The notes beneath the pieces are model-generated. The model was not told the DNA's origin and made no database searches. It saw only the letters and a list, made by a program, of their open reading frames with translations. Made by a program: the position numbers and the translations under genes. Below are positions 6,806 through 15,412 of a DNA stretch of 46,265 nucleotides, piece after piece. Positions within the stretch are counted from its first letter, which is position 1; every line of letters starts with the position of its first letter. Source of the DNA: an uncultured Prevotellaceae bacterium (lineage in GTDB: Bacteria; Bacteroidota; Bacteroidia; Bacteroidales; Bacteroidaceae); the NCBI GenBank assembly GCA_937910905.1, contig CALEPV010000095.1, forward strand, positions 1-46,265, written 5' to 3'.

Positions 6806-9238
6806 ATGAACACTAACAATACCAATAGAGAAGCTGTATCTCAGGAACGAATGAAGGAGCGGTTTCGCCGGATCATAGAAATCCTCCTATCCAATTGGAA
6901 ATGGTTCGTGCTGTCCGTATTCGTATGCGCATCGCTTGGCCTGCTGTACATCAATACGCTGCCAAGAATCTACCAGCGGCAGGCTGTTATGCTGGTCAAG
7001 GACGATTCCGGCAGCGGCTCCAGCCGCCGCACCACGCGTACCAACACCGATGCGCTGATGCAGCTCAACGGCGTGATAATGGGCACAAGCGTGAAGAACG
7101 AGGTGTACATCCTGCAGAGCCACGAGATTATGCGCGATGTAGTGATGCGTCTGCATCTGGATGTGTTCTACATCTACAAGAAAGGACTGCGCACGCTGTC
7201 GCTCTACGATGTCAAGCCATTCACGGCTAAGTTCACGCCCGAATGGACTGACGAGGGCGTGGCATTCGATGTGCAGGTGTATAGCGACCACGCACAGATT
7301 GTGAAGTATCAGACGCGCGATGAGGAGCGCAAAGTGAACAAGCGTGTGGACTACGGCACGGAAGTGGAGATGCCATTTGGCTCGCTCGTGCTGGAAGCCG
7401 ACACCGCTTATCTTGAGGAGTTTGTAGGCAAGAGCGTCACGGTGGCACACTACAGCGTGGACAACGCCGCCAATGTATATGGCCATTCGCTAGCAGCCAA
7501 GGAGCTGTTCAAGGAGGGCACACTTGTGGGCCTCACCTGCACCGATATGAGCATCAAGCGTGCCGAGGACATCCTTACTGCTGTGCTTCAGGCTTATGAG
7601 GAGAGCATCATTGAGGACAAGAACCGCATAGCAGCCAGCACGGCACGATTCATCGAGCGCCGTATCGCCATTATCAGCGACGAGCTGAGCTCCGTGGAGA
7701 CCTCGCTGGCCGACTTCAAGCAGCAGAACAACATCGTGGATGTCAAGCAGAACGCTGCCGACTACCTGCAGCAGAGCAGTGCTGCACGCCAGCGCAGCAT
7801 ACAGCTGGAGTCGCAGGTGCGTGTCGTAGAGTACCTGCTGGACGACATAAAGAACAACACATCGGACGACAGCCTTATCCCTACGCTGGGCGGCATCACC
7901 GACAGCGGCATACAAGGTCAGATTGCAAGCTACAATAGCGCCATGCTGGAGCGCAACCGTCTGGCTCCCAACATGGGACAGAACAGCACGCAGATGCAGC
8001 AGATGAAGCAGCAGCTCAGTCAGATGCGCCGTGCTATCATCGCTTCGACCGAAGCCTATCTGTCGTCGCTCAAGGTGCAGCTGCGCCGTGCCAACGAGGA
8101 GGAATCGATGCTTCGCGGACGTATCGCCTCGGTACCTGAGAAGGAGAAGCAGGCTCTGGACATCGCCCGACAGCAGAACATCAAGGAGGCACTCTACACC
8201 TTCCTGCTCAACAAGCGCGAGGAGACAGAGTTGCAGCTGGCCATCACTGAGGCCAACATCCGCGTGGTGCAGCCCCCGTATGGCTCTAATCGGCCGATTT
8301 CACCGCGCAACCGTATTCTGATGCTCATCGCGCTGGCCATCGGTATAGTGCTGCCATTCTCCATCTTCTACATCATCGACATGCTTGATATGAGCGTGCA
8401 CGGGCGCAAGGAGGTTGAGAACAGCACATCGCTGCCTGTGCTTGGCGAGATTCCGCGGCACAAGGCCGACAACAACGACAGCGAGATTCTGGTGTCCGAA
8501 CAACAGAATGACAGCCTCAACGAGGCCTTCCGTATGTTGCGCTACAGCCTGAGCTTCGTCAAGAAGGATGCGCGTGTGATGATGTTCACATCCACCACGC
8601 CGGGCGAAGGCAAGTCCTTCATATCGCGAAACTTCGCCGTAACGCTTGCCTTGACGGGCAAGAAGGTGATACTTCTGGACACCGACCTGCGCAAGCGCAC
8701 ACAGTCGAAGCTTCTGAGCAACACCAAGCGTGAGGGTCTGACCTCGTACCTCAGCGGCAGCGTTGATGACTTCCGCCCGCTGATCACCAAGATGAGCGAG
8801 GGCCACGATGTCGACTTGCTACCGGCAGGTATGCTGCCCCCGAACCCTGCCGAGCTGCTGATGAGCGACCGTCTGGAGACGCTGATAGAGGAGCTGAAGA
8901 GCACATACGACTACATCATCATAGACAATGTGCCGGCTCAGGCAGTGGCCGATGCCGGTATCGTGAACCGTGTGGCTGATGTCACGCTCTACGTGATGCG
9001 TGCCGGCCGTGTGGACCGTCGCTTCCTGCCGGAGCTCGACCGCCTGTATCAGGAGAAGAAGTTCAACAACCTGTGCATTGTGCTCAACGACGTGAAGACC
9101 GACAAGAAGCACTACGGCTATGGTTATGGCTACGGGTACGGCTACGGTTATGGATATGGCTACGGCTATGGTTACGGCTATGGCTATGGCAACGAGAACA
9201 CGTCCAAGAAGCGCCACAAGAAGTTCGGCATAATCTAA
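6806..9238 (+). CDS. Polysaccharide co-polymerase / tyrosine autokinase (Wzc-like)
   Basis: An 810-residue inner-membrane protein. Wzz domain: a first transmembrane helix at about 32-52, a long periplasmic part with a coiled coil at about 280-460, and a second helix near 505-527 preceded by the proline-rich PPYGSNRPISPRNR. BY-kinase domain: Walker A TTPGEGKS (about 597-604), Walker A' VILLDTDLRKR (about 620), Walker B YIIIDNVPA (about 702-710). The C-terminal tail has 13 Tyr-Gly pairs (9113-9190), then NENTSKKRHKKFGII. In this family the C-terminal tyrosine cluster is autophosphorylated and cycles oligomerisation to control chain length and export. Codons in the YG tract are mixed (TAC/TAT; GGC/GGT/GGA/GGG), so the repeat appears maintained at protein level. 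It is cotranscribed with the Wza-like gene and ends at a strong terminator. Confidence 0.95.
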   Translation: MNTNNTNREAVSQERMKERFRRIIEILLSNWKWFVLSVFVCASLGLLYINTLPRIYQRQAVMLVKDDSGSGSSRRTTRTNTDALMQLNGVIMGTSVKNEVYILQSHEIMRDVVMRLHLDVFYIYKKGLRTLSLYDVKPFTAKFTPEWTDEGVAFDVQVYSDHAQIVKYQTRDEERKVNKRVDYGTEVEMPFGSLVLEADTAYLEEFVGKSVTVAHYSVDNAANVYGHSLAAKELFKEGTLVGLTCTDMSIKRAEDILTAVLQAYEESIIEDKNRIAASTARFIERRIAIISDELSSVETSLADFKQQNNIVDVKQNAADYLQQSSAARQRSIQLESQVRVVEYLLDDIKNNTSDDSLIPTLGGITDSGIQGQIASYNSAMLERNRLAPNMGQNSTQMQQMKQQLSQMRRAIIASTEAYLSSLKVQLRRANEEESMLRGRIASVPEKEKQALDIARQQNIKEALYTFLLNKREETELQLAITEANIRVVQPPYGSNRPISPRNRILMLIALAIGIVLPFSIFYIIDMLDMSVHGRKEVENSTSLPVLGEIPRHKADNNDSEILVSEQQNDSLNEAFRMLRYSLSFVKKDARVMMFTSTTPGEGKSFISRNFAVTLALTGKKVILLDTDLRKRTQSKLLSNTKREGLTSYLSGSVDDFRPLITKMSEGHDVDLLPAGMLPPNPAELLMSDRLETLIEELKSTYDYIIIDNVPAQAVADAGIVNRVADVTLYVMRAGRVDRRFLPELDRLYQEKKFNNLCIVLNDVKTDKKHYGYGYGYGYGYGYGYGYGYGYGYGYGNENTSKKRHKKFGII
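9113..9190 (+). repeat. (Tyr-Gly)13 coding tandem repeat
   Basis: Thirteen hexamers of the form TAYGGN encode the tyrosine cluster of the Wzc-like kinase. Slippage by whole hexamers would keep the frame and change the number of phosphorylatable tyrosines. Confidence 0.95.
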
Positions 9239-9260
9239 GGCCGGCATTCATACATAGATG

Positions 9261-9300
9261 AAGCCTTCCTCATGCTGCGATGCTTGAGGAAGGCTTTTTT
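9261..9300 (+). terminator. Rho-independent terminator of the export operon
   Basis: A perfect 12-bp stem (AAGCCTTCCTCA at 9261-9272 with its complement at 9285-9296), 12-nt loop, and a T-run through 9300. It lies 22 bases after the Wzc-like stop and before the convergent flippase gene. Confidence 0.9.
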
Positions 9301-9319
9301 GCTGGCTTGCGGCTTGGTC

Positions 9320-10810
9320 TTAGCCACGGCGACGGCGGAGCAGCTTGCGCAGGTCGGCGTAGTAGATATAGGCTGCATAGATGCCGATAATCAGAGTGTT
9401 CAGCAGCAGGCGCAGCCATAGCGACCAGTCGGACGGAACCATGCACATTGCTGCGTAGAGCACAGCAGTCAGCAGCACATAGAGGCCTATGCTGCGCAGT
9501 GGATAGTCGACTGGTGCCTTGCGCTGACCTATGAAGTAGCTGAGCAGCATCGATGTGCCATATCCGGCGCAGCCAGCCCAGGCGCAGGCCATGTAGCTGT
9601 AGCGGGGCACTCCGAAGTATATCACCACCAGCATGACGGCACAGCCGGCCAGCGAGAACCATGCTCCGTAGATGGTTTTGTCGATGAGCTTGTACCAGAA
9701 CGAGAGGTTGAAGTAGATGCCCATCATTATCTCAGCTGCCATCACTATTGGTACAGCCTTGAGGCCCGGCCAGTACTGCGGGTCGCGGATGAAGAATATC
9801 TTGAGCAGGTCCAGGTAGCCCATCACGGCAAGGAAGCCCAGCAGTGTGAACACGATGAAGTACTTCATGCCTATGATATTGGTCTCGGCCACATCCTTGC
9901 CCTTCTTCTGTCCGAACACCATAGGCTCCAGCGCATAGCGGTATGCCTGTGTGCACAGCGCCATCAGCATGGCCACCTTCACGCAGGCACCGTAGATGGC
10001 CAGTTGCTGCTCGCCCTCCAGTATGGTGCCGGGATAGACATGCTTGAACAGTATCTTGTCCACCACCTGGTTCAGTATGCCAGCTACGCCCAGCACCAGC
10101 AGCGGCCACGTGTAGCTCAGCATACGCCGCATCAGGGAACTGTCGAGGTGCCACTTGTGCTTGATCAGCATGGGCAGGAACAGCAGCATGACCACGCCTG
10201 TGCAGAGCAGGTTGATGCTGAAGGCATAGCCCACGCCTACCGTGGGATTGTAGATGGGAGCCACGAGGTCGGGGTGCGTGGCGTAGAGCTTGGGCAGCAG
10301 GATGAAGTAGAGGCAGTTCAGCGCCACGTTCATCACGATGAACAGCATCTTCAGCGACATGAATCGCCACGGGCGGTGCTGGTATCGTAGCCACGAGAAG
10401 AGCACGGCCTGGATAGCGTCCATGAAGGTGATGAGGGCCATGATGACTATCCACTCCGGATGGTCGGGATGGCCCAGCATCGAGCTGATCGGGCCTATGG
10501 CACAGAGCACGCCTATCAGCATGACGGTGGCCAGCGAGCCCACTACTGTCAGCGCCACCGTCAGCACGTCCTGCGGCTGTTCGTCGGCCTTGTTGGCGAA
10601 GCGGAACATCGTCGTTTCCATGCCGCAGATGAGAATCACCAGAGCCAGTGCCGTGTAGGCATAGTACTCGGTGACCACACCGTAGCCGCCGCTCGCCACC
10701 GACATCGATGCCGTGTAGATGGGCACCAGCAGATAGTTCAGGAACCGGCCAACGATGCTGCTCACACCGTAGATGGCTGTGTCTTTCATTAAGGAGCCAA
10801 GCTTACTCAT
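9320..10810 (-). CDS. Oligosaccharide flippase family protein (Wzx/MOP superfamily)
   Basis: A 496-residue integral membrane protein with about 12-14 hydrophobic helices. The N-terminus (KDTAIYGVSSIVGRFLNYLLVPIYT, then GGYGVVTEYYAYTALALVILICGMETTMFRFANK) is typical of Wzx-like exporters in Bacteroidetes, which move lipid-linked polysaccharide repeat units or lipid II across the inner membrane. A basic C-terminus (ADLRKLLRRRRG) follows the last helix. It starts 3 bases after the stop of the SpmAB-like gene upstream on the minus strand, so the two should share one mRNA. It converges on the Wza/Wzc operon, supporting a joint role in surface polysaccharide, but a role as peptidoglycan lipid II flippase cannot be excluded. 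Confidence 0.88.
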   Translation of the reverse strand: MSKLGSLMKDTAIYGVSSIVGRFLNYLLVPIYTASMSVASGGYGVVTEYYAYTALALVILICGMETTMFRFANKADEQPQDVLTVALTVVGSLATVMLIGVLCAIGPISSMLGHPDHPEWIVIMALITFMDAIQAVLFSWLRYQHRPWRFMSLKMLFIVMNVALNCLYFILLPKLYATHPDLVAPIYNPTVGVGYAFSINLLCTGVVMLLFLPMLIKHKWHLDSSLMRRMLSYTWPLLVLGVAGILNQVVDKILFKHVYPGTILEGEQQLAIYGACVKVAMLMALCTQAYRYALEPMVFGQKKGKDVAETNIIGMKYFIVFTLLGFLAVMGYLDLLKIFFIRDPQYWPGLKAVPIVMAAEIMMGIYFNLSFWYKLIDKTIYGAWFSLAGCAVMLVVIYFGVPRYSYMACAWAGCAGYGTSMLLSYFIGQRKAPVDYPLRSIGLYVLLTAVLYAAMCMVPSDWSLWLRLLLNTLIIGIYAAYIYYADLRKLLRRRRG

Positions 10811-10813
10811 ATA

Positions 10814-12043
10814 TCAGAAGAAGATGTTAGCTACTATTACTGCCACCACGATGGAGGCCAGGTCGGCCGCCAGGCCGCAGGGCAGGGCGTGGCGTGTGTT
10901 CTTGATGCCTACAGAGCCGAAGTACACAGCCAGTATATAGAAGGTAGTGTCTGTGGAGCCTTGGAAGATGCAGCTCAGCCGTCCGGCAAACGAATCGGGG
11001 CCGTAGGTGTTCATGCACTCCAGCATCATGCCTCGCGCACCGCTGCCGCTCAGCGGCTTCATCATCGCCGTGGGCAGGGCGGCAGTCATGTCGGTGTTGC
11101 CTCCGCAGACGTCTATCACCCAGCCAATGCCGCCGAGCACCCAGTCCATAGCGCCCGATGCGCGGAACGCGCCTATGGCCACGAGTATGGCTATCAGGTA
11201 TGGAATGATGCCCACAGCCGTCTTGAAGCCACCCTTGGCACCGTCGATGAAGGCCTCGTACACATTGACCTTGTGCCGCAGGCCAGCGGCAACGAATGTG
11301 ATGATTATGCCCAGCAGTATGACATTGGCAACGTTGTCGGACACCACGCCCATCTGCTCGCGGCTCAGCGCATTGGCGCCCCAGCCCACCAGTCCCACGA
11401 TGACCGACAGTACGGCCAGTGTCAGCATCACAGGCACGTTGATGAGGTTGATGCGCTGCACCATGCTTGTGATGATTACACCCACGATAAGCGATATGAG
11501 TGTGGTCAGCAGTATGGGCAGGAACACGTCGGTGGGCTGTGCGGCACCCAGCTGTGCGCGGTAGGCCAGTATGGACACCGGCACGATGGTCAGTCCTGCG
11601 GTGTTCATCACCAGGAACATGATCATCGAGTTGGATGCTGTGTCCTTGCGCGGGTTGAGCTCCTGCATACCCTCCATAGCCTTCAGTCCCAGCGGAGTGG
11701 CCGCATTGTCGAGCCCCAGCATATTGGCCGACAGGTTCATGAATATGTTGCCCATCACCGGATGGCCGTCGGGAATCTCAGGGAACAGCTTGCGGAACAG
11801 GGGGCTGAGCCATCGTGCCAGCGCACGCACCATGCCGCCTTCCTCGCCTATACGCATCACACCCATCCACAGCGCCAGCACGCCTGTCAGTTGCAGGCTC
11901 AGCTCGAAGCCCGTCTTGGCGTTGTCCATCGTGCTGTTCATTATGGCAGGAAAGACTTCCACGTCGCCCATCACCACGAGGCGGAATGCCGCCACCGCGA
12001 ATGCCACCAGCAGGAAGCCGGCCCAGATATAGTTCATCGCCAT
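10814..12043 (-). CDS. SpmA-SpmB-like nucleoside-recognition (Gate) membrane protein
   Basis: A 409-residue inner-membrane protein made of two related halves, like a fusion of spore maturation proteins SpmA and SpmB. The first half carries the Gate-type helix GFELSLQLTGVLALWMGVMRIGEEGG and NLSANMLGLDNAATPLGLKAM. The second has AFIDGAKGGFKTAVGIIPYLIAILVAIGAFRASGAMD and the closing segment GSTDTTFYILAVYFGSVGIKNTRHAL. Bacteroidetes that do not sporulate carry this fused form; the transported substrate is not established. The ATG at 12043 is preferred; a second in-frame ATG lies two codons on. The promoter is TAACTTTG at 12081-12088 (minus), giving a leader of about 32 nt. The flippase gene follows after 3 bases. 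Confidence 0.87.
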   Translation of the reverse strand: MAMNYIWAGFLLVAFAVAAFRLVVMGDVEVFPAIMNSTMDNAKTGFELSLQLTGVLALWMGVMRIGEEGGMVRALARWLSPLFRKLFPEIPDGHPVMGNIFMNLSANMLGLDNAATPLGLKAMEGMQELNPRKDTASNSMIMFLVMNTAGLTIVPVSILAYRAQLGAAQPTDVFLPILLTTLISLIVGVIITSMVQRINLINVPVMLTLAVLSVIVGLVGWGANALSREQMGVVSDNVANVILLGIIITFVAAGLRHKVNVYEAFIDGAKGGFKTAVGIIPYLIAILVAIGAFRASGAMDWVLGGIGWVIDVCGGNTDMTAALPTAMMKPLSGSGARGMMLECMNTYGPDSFAGRLSCIFQGSTDTTFYILAVYFGSVGIKNTRHALPCGLAADLASIVVAVIVANIFF

Positions 12044-12080
12044 TGTCGCTCTATGCTTTTACCGTTCTGTAATTTGATGG

Positions 12081-12088
12081 CAAAGTTA
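12081..12088 (-). promoter_or_regulatory. Bacteroidetes -7 element for the SpmAB-like/flippase operon
   Basis: The minus strand reads TAACTTTG, 37 bases before the ATG at 12043. Confidence 0.65.
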
Positions 12089-12167
12089 GTCATTACGCGC
12101 GAGAATACCGTGTTCGAACCGCAAATAATGCGCTGCAGCGACCTTCACATCGGCACACAGCATGTCA

Positions 12168-12225
12168 CTCACCGTGGCGCAAGCAAAATAACATGCGCGT
12201 GTTAAATAAATGACACGCGCATGTT
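12168..12225. repeat. 22-bp-period palindrome array D (2 clear units, 1 weak)
   Basis: Units AACATGCGCGTGTT (12190-12203) and GACACGCGCATGTT (12212-12225) are near-palindromes with an 8-bp spacer AAATAAAT, so the centres are 22 bp apart. A weaker unit with CACCGTGG sits exactly 22 bp upstream (12168-12181). The two clear units also pair as a 13-bp hairpin followed by TTTT (12226-12229), which looks like a terminator, but no plus-strand gene lies upstream to be terminated. Confidence 0.75.
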
Positions 12226-12345
12226 TTTTGAGCCGCTTCGCGTCGAACAGTGCCGGACACCGCATTGGCAGCGGCTTTGCGGCACGTCGGGCTGGCGGCC
12301 GAAAAATGTCTGGGCAAAAAGCATACGCTATTCACCGGAAATGCG
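12226..12345. other. Intergenic stretch without a convincing gene
   Basis: Between array D and the metK promoter there is GC-rich sequence with one possible stem (GAGCCGC near 12230 with GCGGCTT near 12270). The short plus-strand frame at 12221-12427 runs through the metK promoter, resembles no known protein and is not called. Confidence 0.4.
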
Positions 12346-12353
12346 TACCTTTG
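12346..12353 (+). promoter_or_regulatory. Bacteroidetes -7 element for metK
   Basis: TACCTTTG lies 155 bases before the metK ATG, implying a leader of about 150 nt, longer than for other genes in the window. Confidence 0.65.
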
Positions 12354-12508
12354 CCGCACTTTATGATTTGTGGATAGATTTGGAACGTTCACGCCCAGTG
12401 GACATCGACTGCTTGCAACCACACTAAAACAATGCTAAAGGTGAAAGCACTCTGTTAATGCCAATGACATCCCATTCCATTATTGTCTAACTATTCAACG
12501 AATGCGAA

Positions 12509-13792
12509 ATGGGTTATTTGTTTACATCTGAGTCCGTGTCGGAGGGCCACCCTGACAAAGTGGCGGACCAAATCAGCGATGCTGTTTTAGACCACCTGCT
12601 GGCCTTCGACCCGCAGTCGAAGGTGGCGTGCGAGACACTTGTCACCACTGGTCAGGTGGTGCTGGCCGGCGAGGTCAAGTCGCAGGCGTATGTCGACCTG
12701 CAGGACATTGCCCGGCAGACCATACGTCGTATAGGCTACACCCGCGCCGAGCTGATGTTCGAGGCCAACAGCTGTGGAGTGCTGTCGGCAATCCACGAGC
12801 AGAGTGCCGACATCAACCGCGGAGTGGAGCGCTCCGACCCCATGCAGCAGGGTGCAGGCGACCAAGGCATGATGTTCGGATACGCCACCAACGAGACAGC
12901 CAACTACATGCCTCTGGCTCTGGACCTCGCGCACCACATACTGCGCACCCTGGCCGACATACGCCGCGAGGACAGCGAGATGATCTACCTGCGCCCCGAT
13001 GCCAAGAGCCAGGTGACCATCGAGTACGATGACGAGGGCCGCCCTGTGCACATAGACACCATCGTGGTGTCCACCCAGCACGACGAGTTCATCATGGCCC
13101 ACGACGGCAACCAGAATCAGGCCGACGAGCAGATGCTCGACACCATACGCCGCGATGTGAAGCAGATACTCATCCCGCGCGTACTGGGCGAGCTGACCGA
13201 TGAGCACATACGCAGCCTCTTCGACGACCACACGCGCTACTACGTGAACCCCACGGGTAAGTTCGTGATAGGCGGGCCTCACGGCGACACAGGCCTGACA
13301 GGACGCAAGATCATAGTGGACACCTACGGCGGCAAGGGCGCCCACGGAGGCGGAGCCTTCTCCGGCAAGGACCCGTCGAAGGTAGACCGCTCGGCAGCCT
13401 ATGCCGCACGCCACATAGCCAAGAATATGGTGGCAGCAGGCGTGGCCGACGAGATGCTGGTGCAGCTCAGCTACGCTATCGGCGTGGCCGAACCCGTGAG
13501 CATCTTCGTGAACACCTACGGCAAGAGCCACGTGGCTATGAGCGACGGCGAGATAGCACGCTACATCGGCCGCCTGTTCGACCTGCGTCCGCGCGCCATC
13601 GAGGACCGCCTGAAGCTGCGTGCACCCATCTACGAGGAGACTGCAGCCTACGGCCACATGGGGCGCGAGCCGCAGCTCATACGCAAGACATTCCACAACC
13701 GCTACGCACAGGACGTGACACTCGAAGTGGAGCTCTTCACGTGGGAGAAGCTCGATTATGTGGACAGGATAAGGAAGGAGCTGGGATTATGA
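12509..13792 (+). CDS. metK: S-adenosylmethionine synthetase
   Basis: A 427-residue cytoplasmic enzyme making SAM from ATP and methionine. Signatures: SEGHPDKVADQISDAVLD near residue 9, GAGDQGMMFGYA (the GAGDQG signature, about 112-123), GGPHGDTGLTGRKIIVDTYGG and GGGAFSGKDPSKVDRSAAY (the second signature, P-loop-like). It is longer than E. coli MetK (384), as is common in Bacteroidetes. The ATG at 12509 directly gives MGYLFTSESVSEG; no Shine-Dalgarno sequence precedes it. The stop overlaps the start of the LOG-family gene as ATGA. SAM made here is also the cofactor of MiaB and QueA encoded just downstream, though those lie in a separate unit. Confidence 0.97.
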   Translation: MGYLFTSESVSEGHPDKVADQISDAVLDHLLAFDPQSKVACETLVTTGQVVLAGEVKSQAYVDLQDIARQTIRRIGYTRAELMFEANSCGVLSAIHEQSADINRGVERSDPMQQGAGDQGMMFGYATNETANYMPLALDLAHHILRTLADIRREDSEMIYLRPDAKSQVTIEYDDEGRPVHIDTIVVSTQHDEFIMAHDGNQNQADEQMLDTIRRDVKQILIPRVLGELTDEHIRSLFDDHTRYYVNPTGKFVIGGPHGDTGLTGRKIIVDTYGGKGAHGGGAFSGKDPSKVDRSAAYAARHIAKNMVAAGVADEMLVQLSYAIGVAEPVSIFVNTYGKSHVAMSDGEIARYIGRLFDLRPRAIEDRLKLRAPIYEETAAYGHMGREPQLIRKTFHNRYAQDVTLEVELFTWEKLDYVDRIRKELGL

Positions 13793-14364
13793 ATGTTGCA
13801 GTATATTGTGCATCAAGCACCAAGATAGCACCCGTGTACTTCGAGACGGCTCAGGAGCTGGGCCGGCTGCTGGGAGAGCAGGGCATAGGCGTGGTCAACG
13901 GCGCCGGCAACATGGGTCTGATGGCAGCTACGGCAGACGCCTGTCTGGCAGCCGGAGGCGAAGTGACAGGCATCATACCATCGTTCATGGTGGAGCAGGG
14001 CTGGCACCACACGGGTCTCACACGGCTCATTGAGACGCCGGATATGCACACCCGTAAGGCCACTATTGCCCAGATGAGCGACGGCTGCATAGCCCTGCCA
14101 GGCGGCTGCGGCACGCTGGAGGAGCTGATGGAGGTCATCACCTGGAAGCAGCTGGGGCTCTACCTCAAGCCAATAGTGATACTGAACATCGACGGCTACT
14201 ACGACCACCTGCTGCTGCAGCTGGAGCATGGCATCGAGGAGCACTTCATGGGCGAGCGCCACAGGCAGATATGGCGTGTGGCCACCACCGCCCGCGAAGC
14301 CGTGGAACTGGTGCTCTCCACACCGCTGTGGGATGCTAGTGTACGCAAGTTTGCCGCTATCTGA
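13789..14364 (+). CDS. LOG-family Rossmann-fold protein
   Basis: A 191-residue protein. The ATG at 13789 overlaps the metK stop as ATGA and gives MNVAVYCASSTK, the normal start of this family; the longer frame start at 13741 lies within metK. The signature PGGCGTLEELMEVITWKQLG (about residues 104-123) is the PGGxGTxxE motif of LOG (LONELY GUY) phosphoribohydrolases, and a glycine-rich GAGNMGLM lies near residue 40. Family members cleave nucleoside 5'-monophosphates to base and ribose 5-phosphate (cytokinin activation in plants). The bacterial physiological substrate is often unknown, possibly AMP or other NMPs. It sits between metK and a DUF4271 gene in an apparent operon. Confidence 0.9.
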   Translation: MNVAVYCASSTKIAPVYFETAQELGRLLGEQGIGVVNGAGNMGLMAATADACLAAGGEVTGIIPSFMVEQGWHHTGLTRLIETPDMHTRKATIAQMSDGCIALPGGCGTLEELMEVITWKQLGLYLKPIVILNIDGYYDHLLLQLEHGIEEHFMGERHRQIWRVATTAREAVELVLSTPLWDASVRKFAAI

Positions 14365-14366
14365 CG

Positions 14367-15335
14367 ATGCTATCCGTACAGGACACCATAACTGCACCCG
14401 CTCTGACGCACGAAGCTGCGGCAGACACCCTGCCCGTGCCGGAGGCTAATGCCGACAGCCTGGCTGCCGACACGGGGTACGTAGCGCCTATACCTTATTA
14501 TTATAGCGCCGACAGCCTCGCACTGGACAGCCTTGCGTTGGACAGCCTGCGCATAGACAGCCTGTACCGCGACAGCCTGTATCAGGACAGCCTGCTGCAA
14601 GTGCGCCTGCAGCACGAGGCCGACAGCATAGCGGCTCTGCCCAAGGGCAAGGCTGGCGACCCGCTGTCGTTCAGCCTGCATCGTAACGATGCCGTCACAG
14701 GTGCGACCTTGCTGTGCCTGCTGCTGGTGTTGTTCGTTGTGGCTCAGACACGGCATCGCATGGCAGCACGTATAGCCGAGTTCTTCATGCCTCGCGGCAG
14801 TCAAGACGATACCGAGGCTGTGCCGCAGTGCCATCCGCTGCTCTGGCCCGCCACAGTCCTGCTGTTCGGCCTGCAATGCGGCATACTCATGCTGGGCTAT
14901 ATAGACAGCACAGGCACGTACGGTGACCTCAGCCCCCGTGCCCCGCAGCTGCTGGGCGTATGCGTAGGCACAGCCATAGCGATGGTCATCGTGCGGCTGT
15001 CACTCTATGCCTTCGTCAACAACGTGTTCTTCGACCGCCACGCGCGCCATCGCTGGCGCGAGAACTACAATCTGCTGTTCCTGGCAGAGACCGTACTGCT
15101 GCTGCCCGTCACACTGGTGTACGCCTACACAGGCATACCGACGCAGACTATATATATATGTTTAGCCGCCCTGCTGGGACTCGTCAAGCTGCTGCTGCTC
15201 ATCAAGTCGTGCGCTGTGCTGTTCCCTCGGATTGTGGCCCTGCCGCACTTGCTGCTCTATTTCGCATCGGTCGAGGTAGTACCCGTTTTGGTGTGGTGGA
15301 TGGTACTCAACCAGACACAATTCTTCGGGCTTTAG
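14367..15335 (+). CDS. DUF4271 membrane protein with a DSL-repeat N-terminus
   Basis: A 322-residue protein starting 2 bases after the LOG-family stop. The first ~100 residues are acidic and low in complexity, with six tandem five-residue units of the form DSLxx (14511-14600). From about residue 107 there are six to seven hydrophobic helices (ATLLCLLLVLFVVAQT onward), with a conserved core RLSLYAFVNNVFF and HRWRENYNLLFLAETVLLLPVTL, typical of Bacteroidetes DUF4271. The function of the family is unknown. The N-terminal repeats precede the first helix and there is no obvious signal peptide, so they are probably cytoplasmic, but topology is not certain. Confidence 0.82.
   Translation: MLSVQDTITAPALTHEAAADTLPVPEANADSLAADTGYVAPIPYYYSADSLALDSLALDSLRIDSLYRDSLYQDSLLQVRLQHEADSIAALPKGKAGDPLSFSLHRNDAVTGATLLCLLLVLFVVAQTRHRMAARIAEFFMPRGSQDDTEAVPQCHPLLWPATVLLFGLQCGILMLGYIDSTGTYGDLSPRAPQLLGVCVGTAIAMVIVRLSLYAFVNNVFFDRHARHRWRENYNLLFLAETVLLLPVTLVYAYTGIPTQTIYICLAALLGLVKLLLLIKSCAVLFPRIVALPHLLLYFASVEVVPVLVWWMVLNQTQFFGL
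14511..14600 (+). repeat. 15-bp coding tandem repeat (DSLxx x 6)
   Basis: Six 15-bp units each begin GACAGCCT and encode DSLAL, DSLAL, DSLRI, DSLYR, DSLYQ and DSLLQ at the N-terminus of the DUF4271 protein. Confidence 0.95.
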
Positions 15336-15356
15336 TGCTGATAATCACCCAAAAAC

Positions 15357-15387
15357 TTGACAAGGGCATTTTGATGTTGTATCTTTG
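15357..15387 (+). promoter_or_regulatory. Promoter of the miaB operon (-33 TTGA, -7 TATCTTTG)
   Basis: TATCTTTG at 15380-15387, with TTGA at 15357-15360 separated by 19 bp. The miaB ATG follows 26 bases after the -7 element. Confidence 0.75.
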
Positions 15388-15412
15388 CGCCGTTTTTTAG
15401 GGGCACTATGCT

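Noticed and set aside
12100..12125. tRNA T-arm-like GTGTTCGAACC
   Set aside because: No acceptor, D or anticodon stems can be drawn around it.
10889..12205. Long plus-strand open frame (438 codons)
   Set aside because: Antisense to the SpmAB-like gene; His/Gln-rich composition, no family resemblance.
12221..12427. Short plus-strand frame of 68 codons
   Set aside because: It spans the metK -7 element and leader, has no recognisable motif and starts within the array D hairpin tail.
12354..12508. SAM-II riboswitch upstream of metK
   Set aside because: GCTAAAGG recalls the SAM-II 3' segment, but the required P1 stem and pseudoknot partner could not be found upstream.
12587..13696. Long minus-strand open frame (369 codons)
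   Set aside because: Antisense to metK, which carries all signature motifs.
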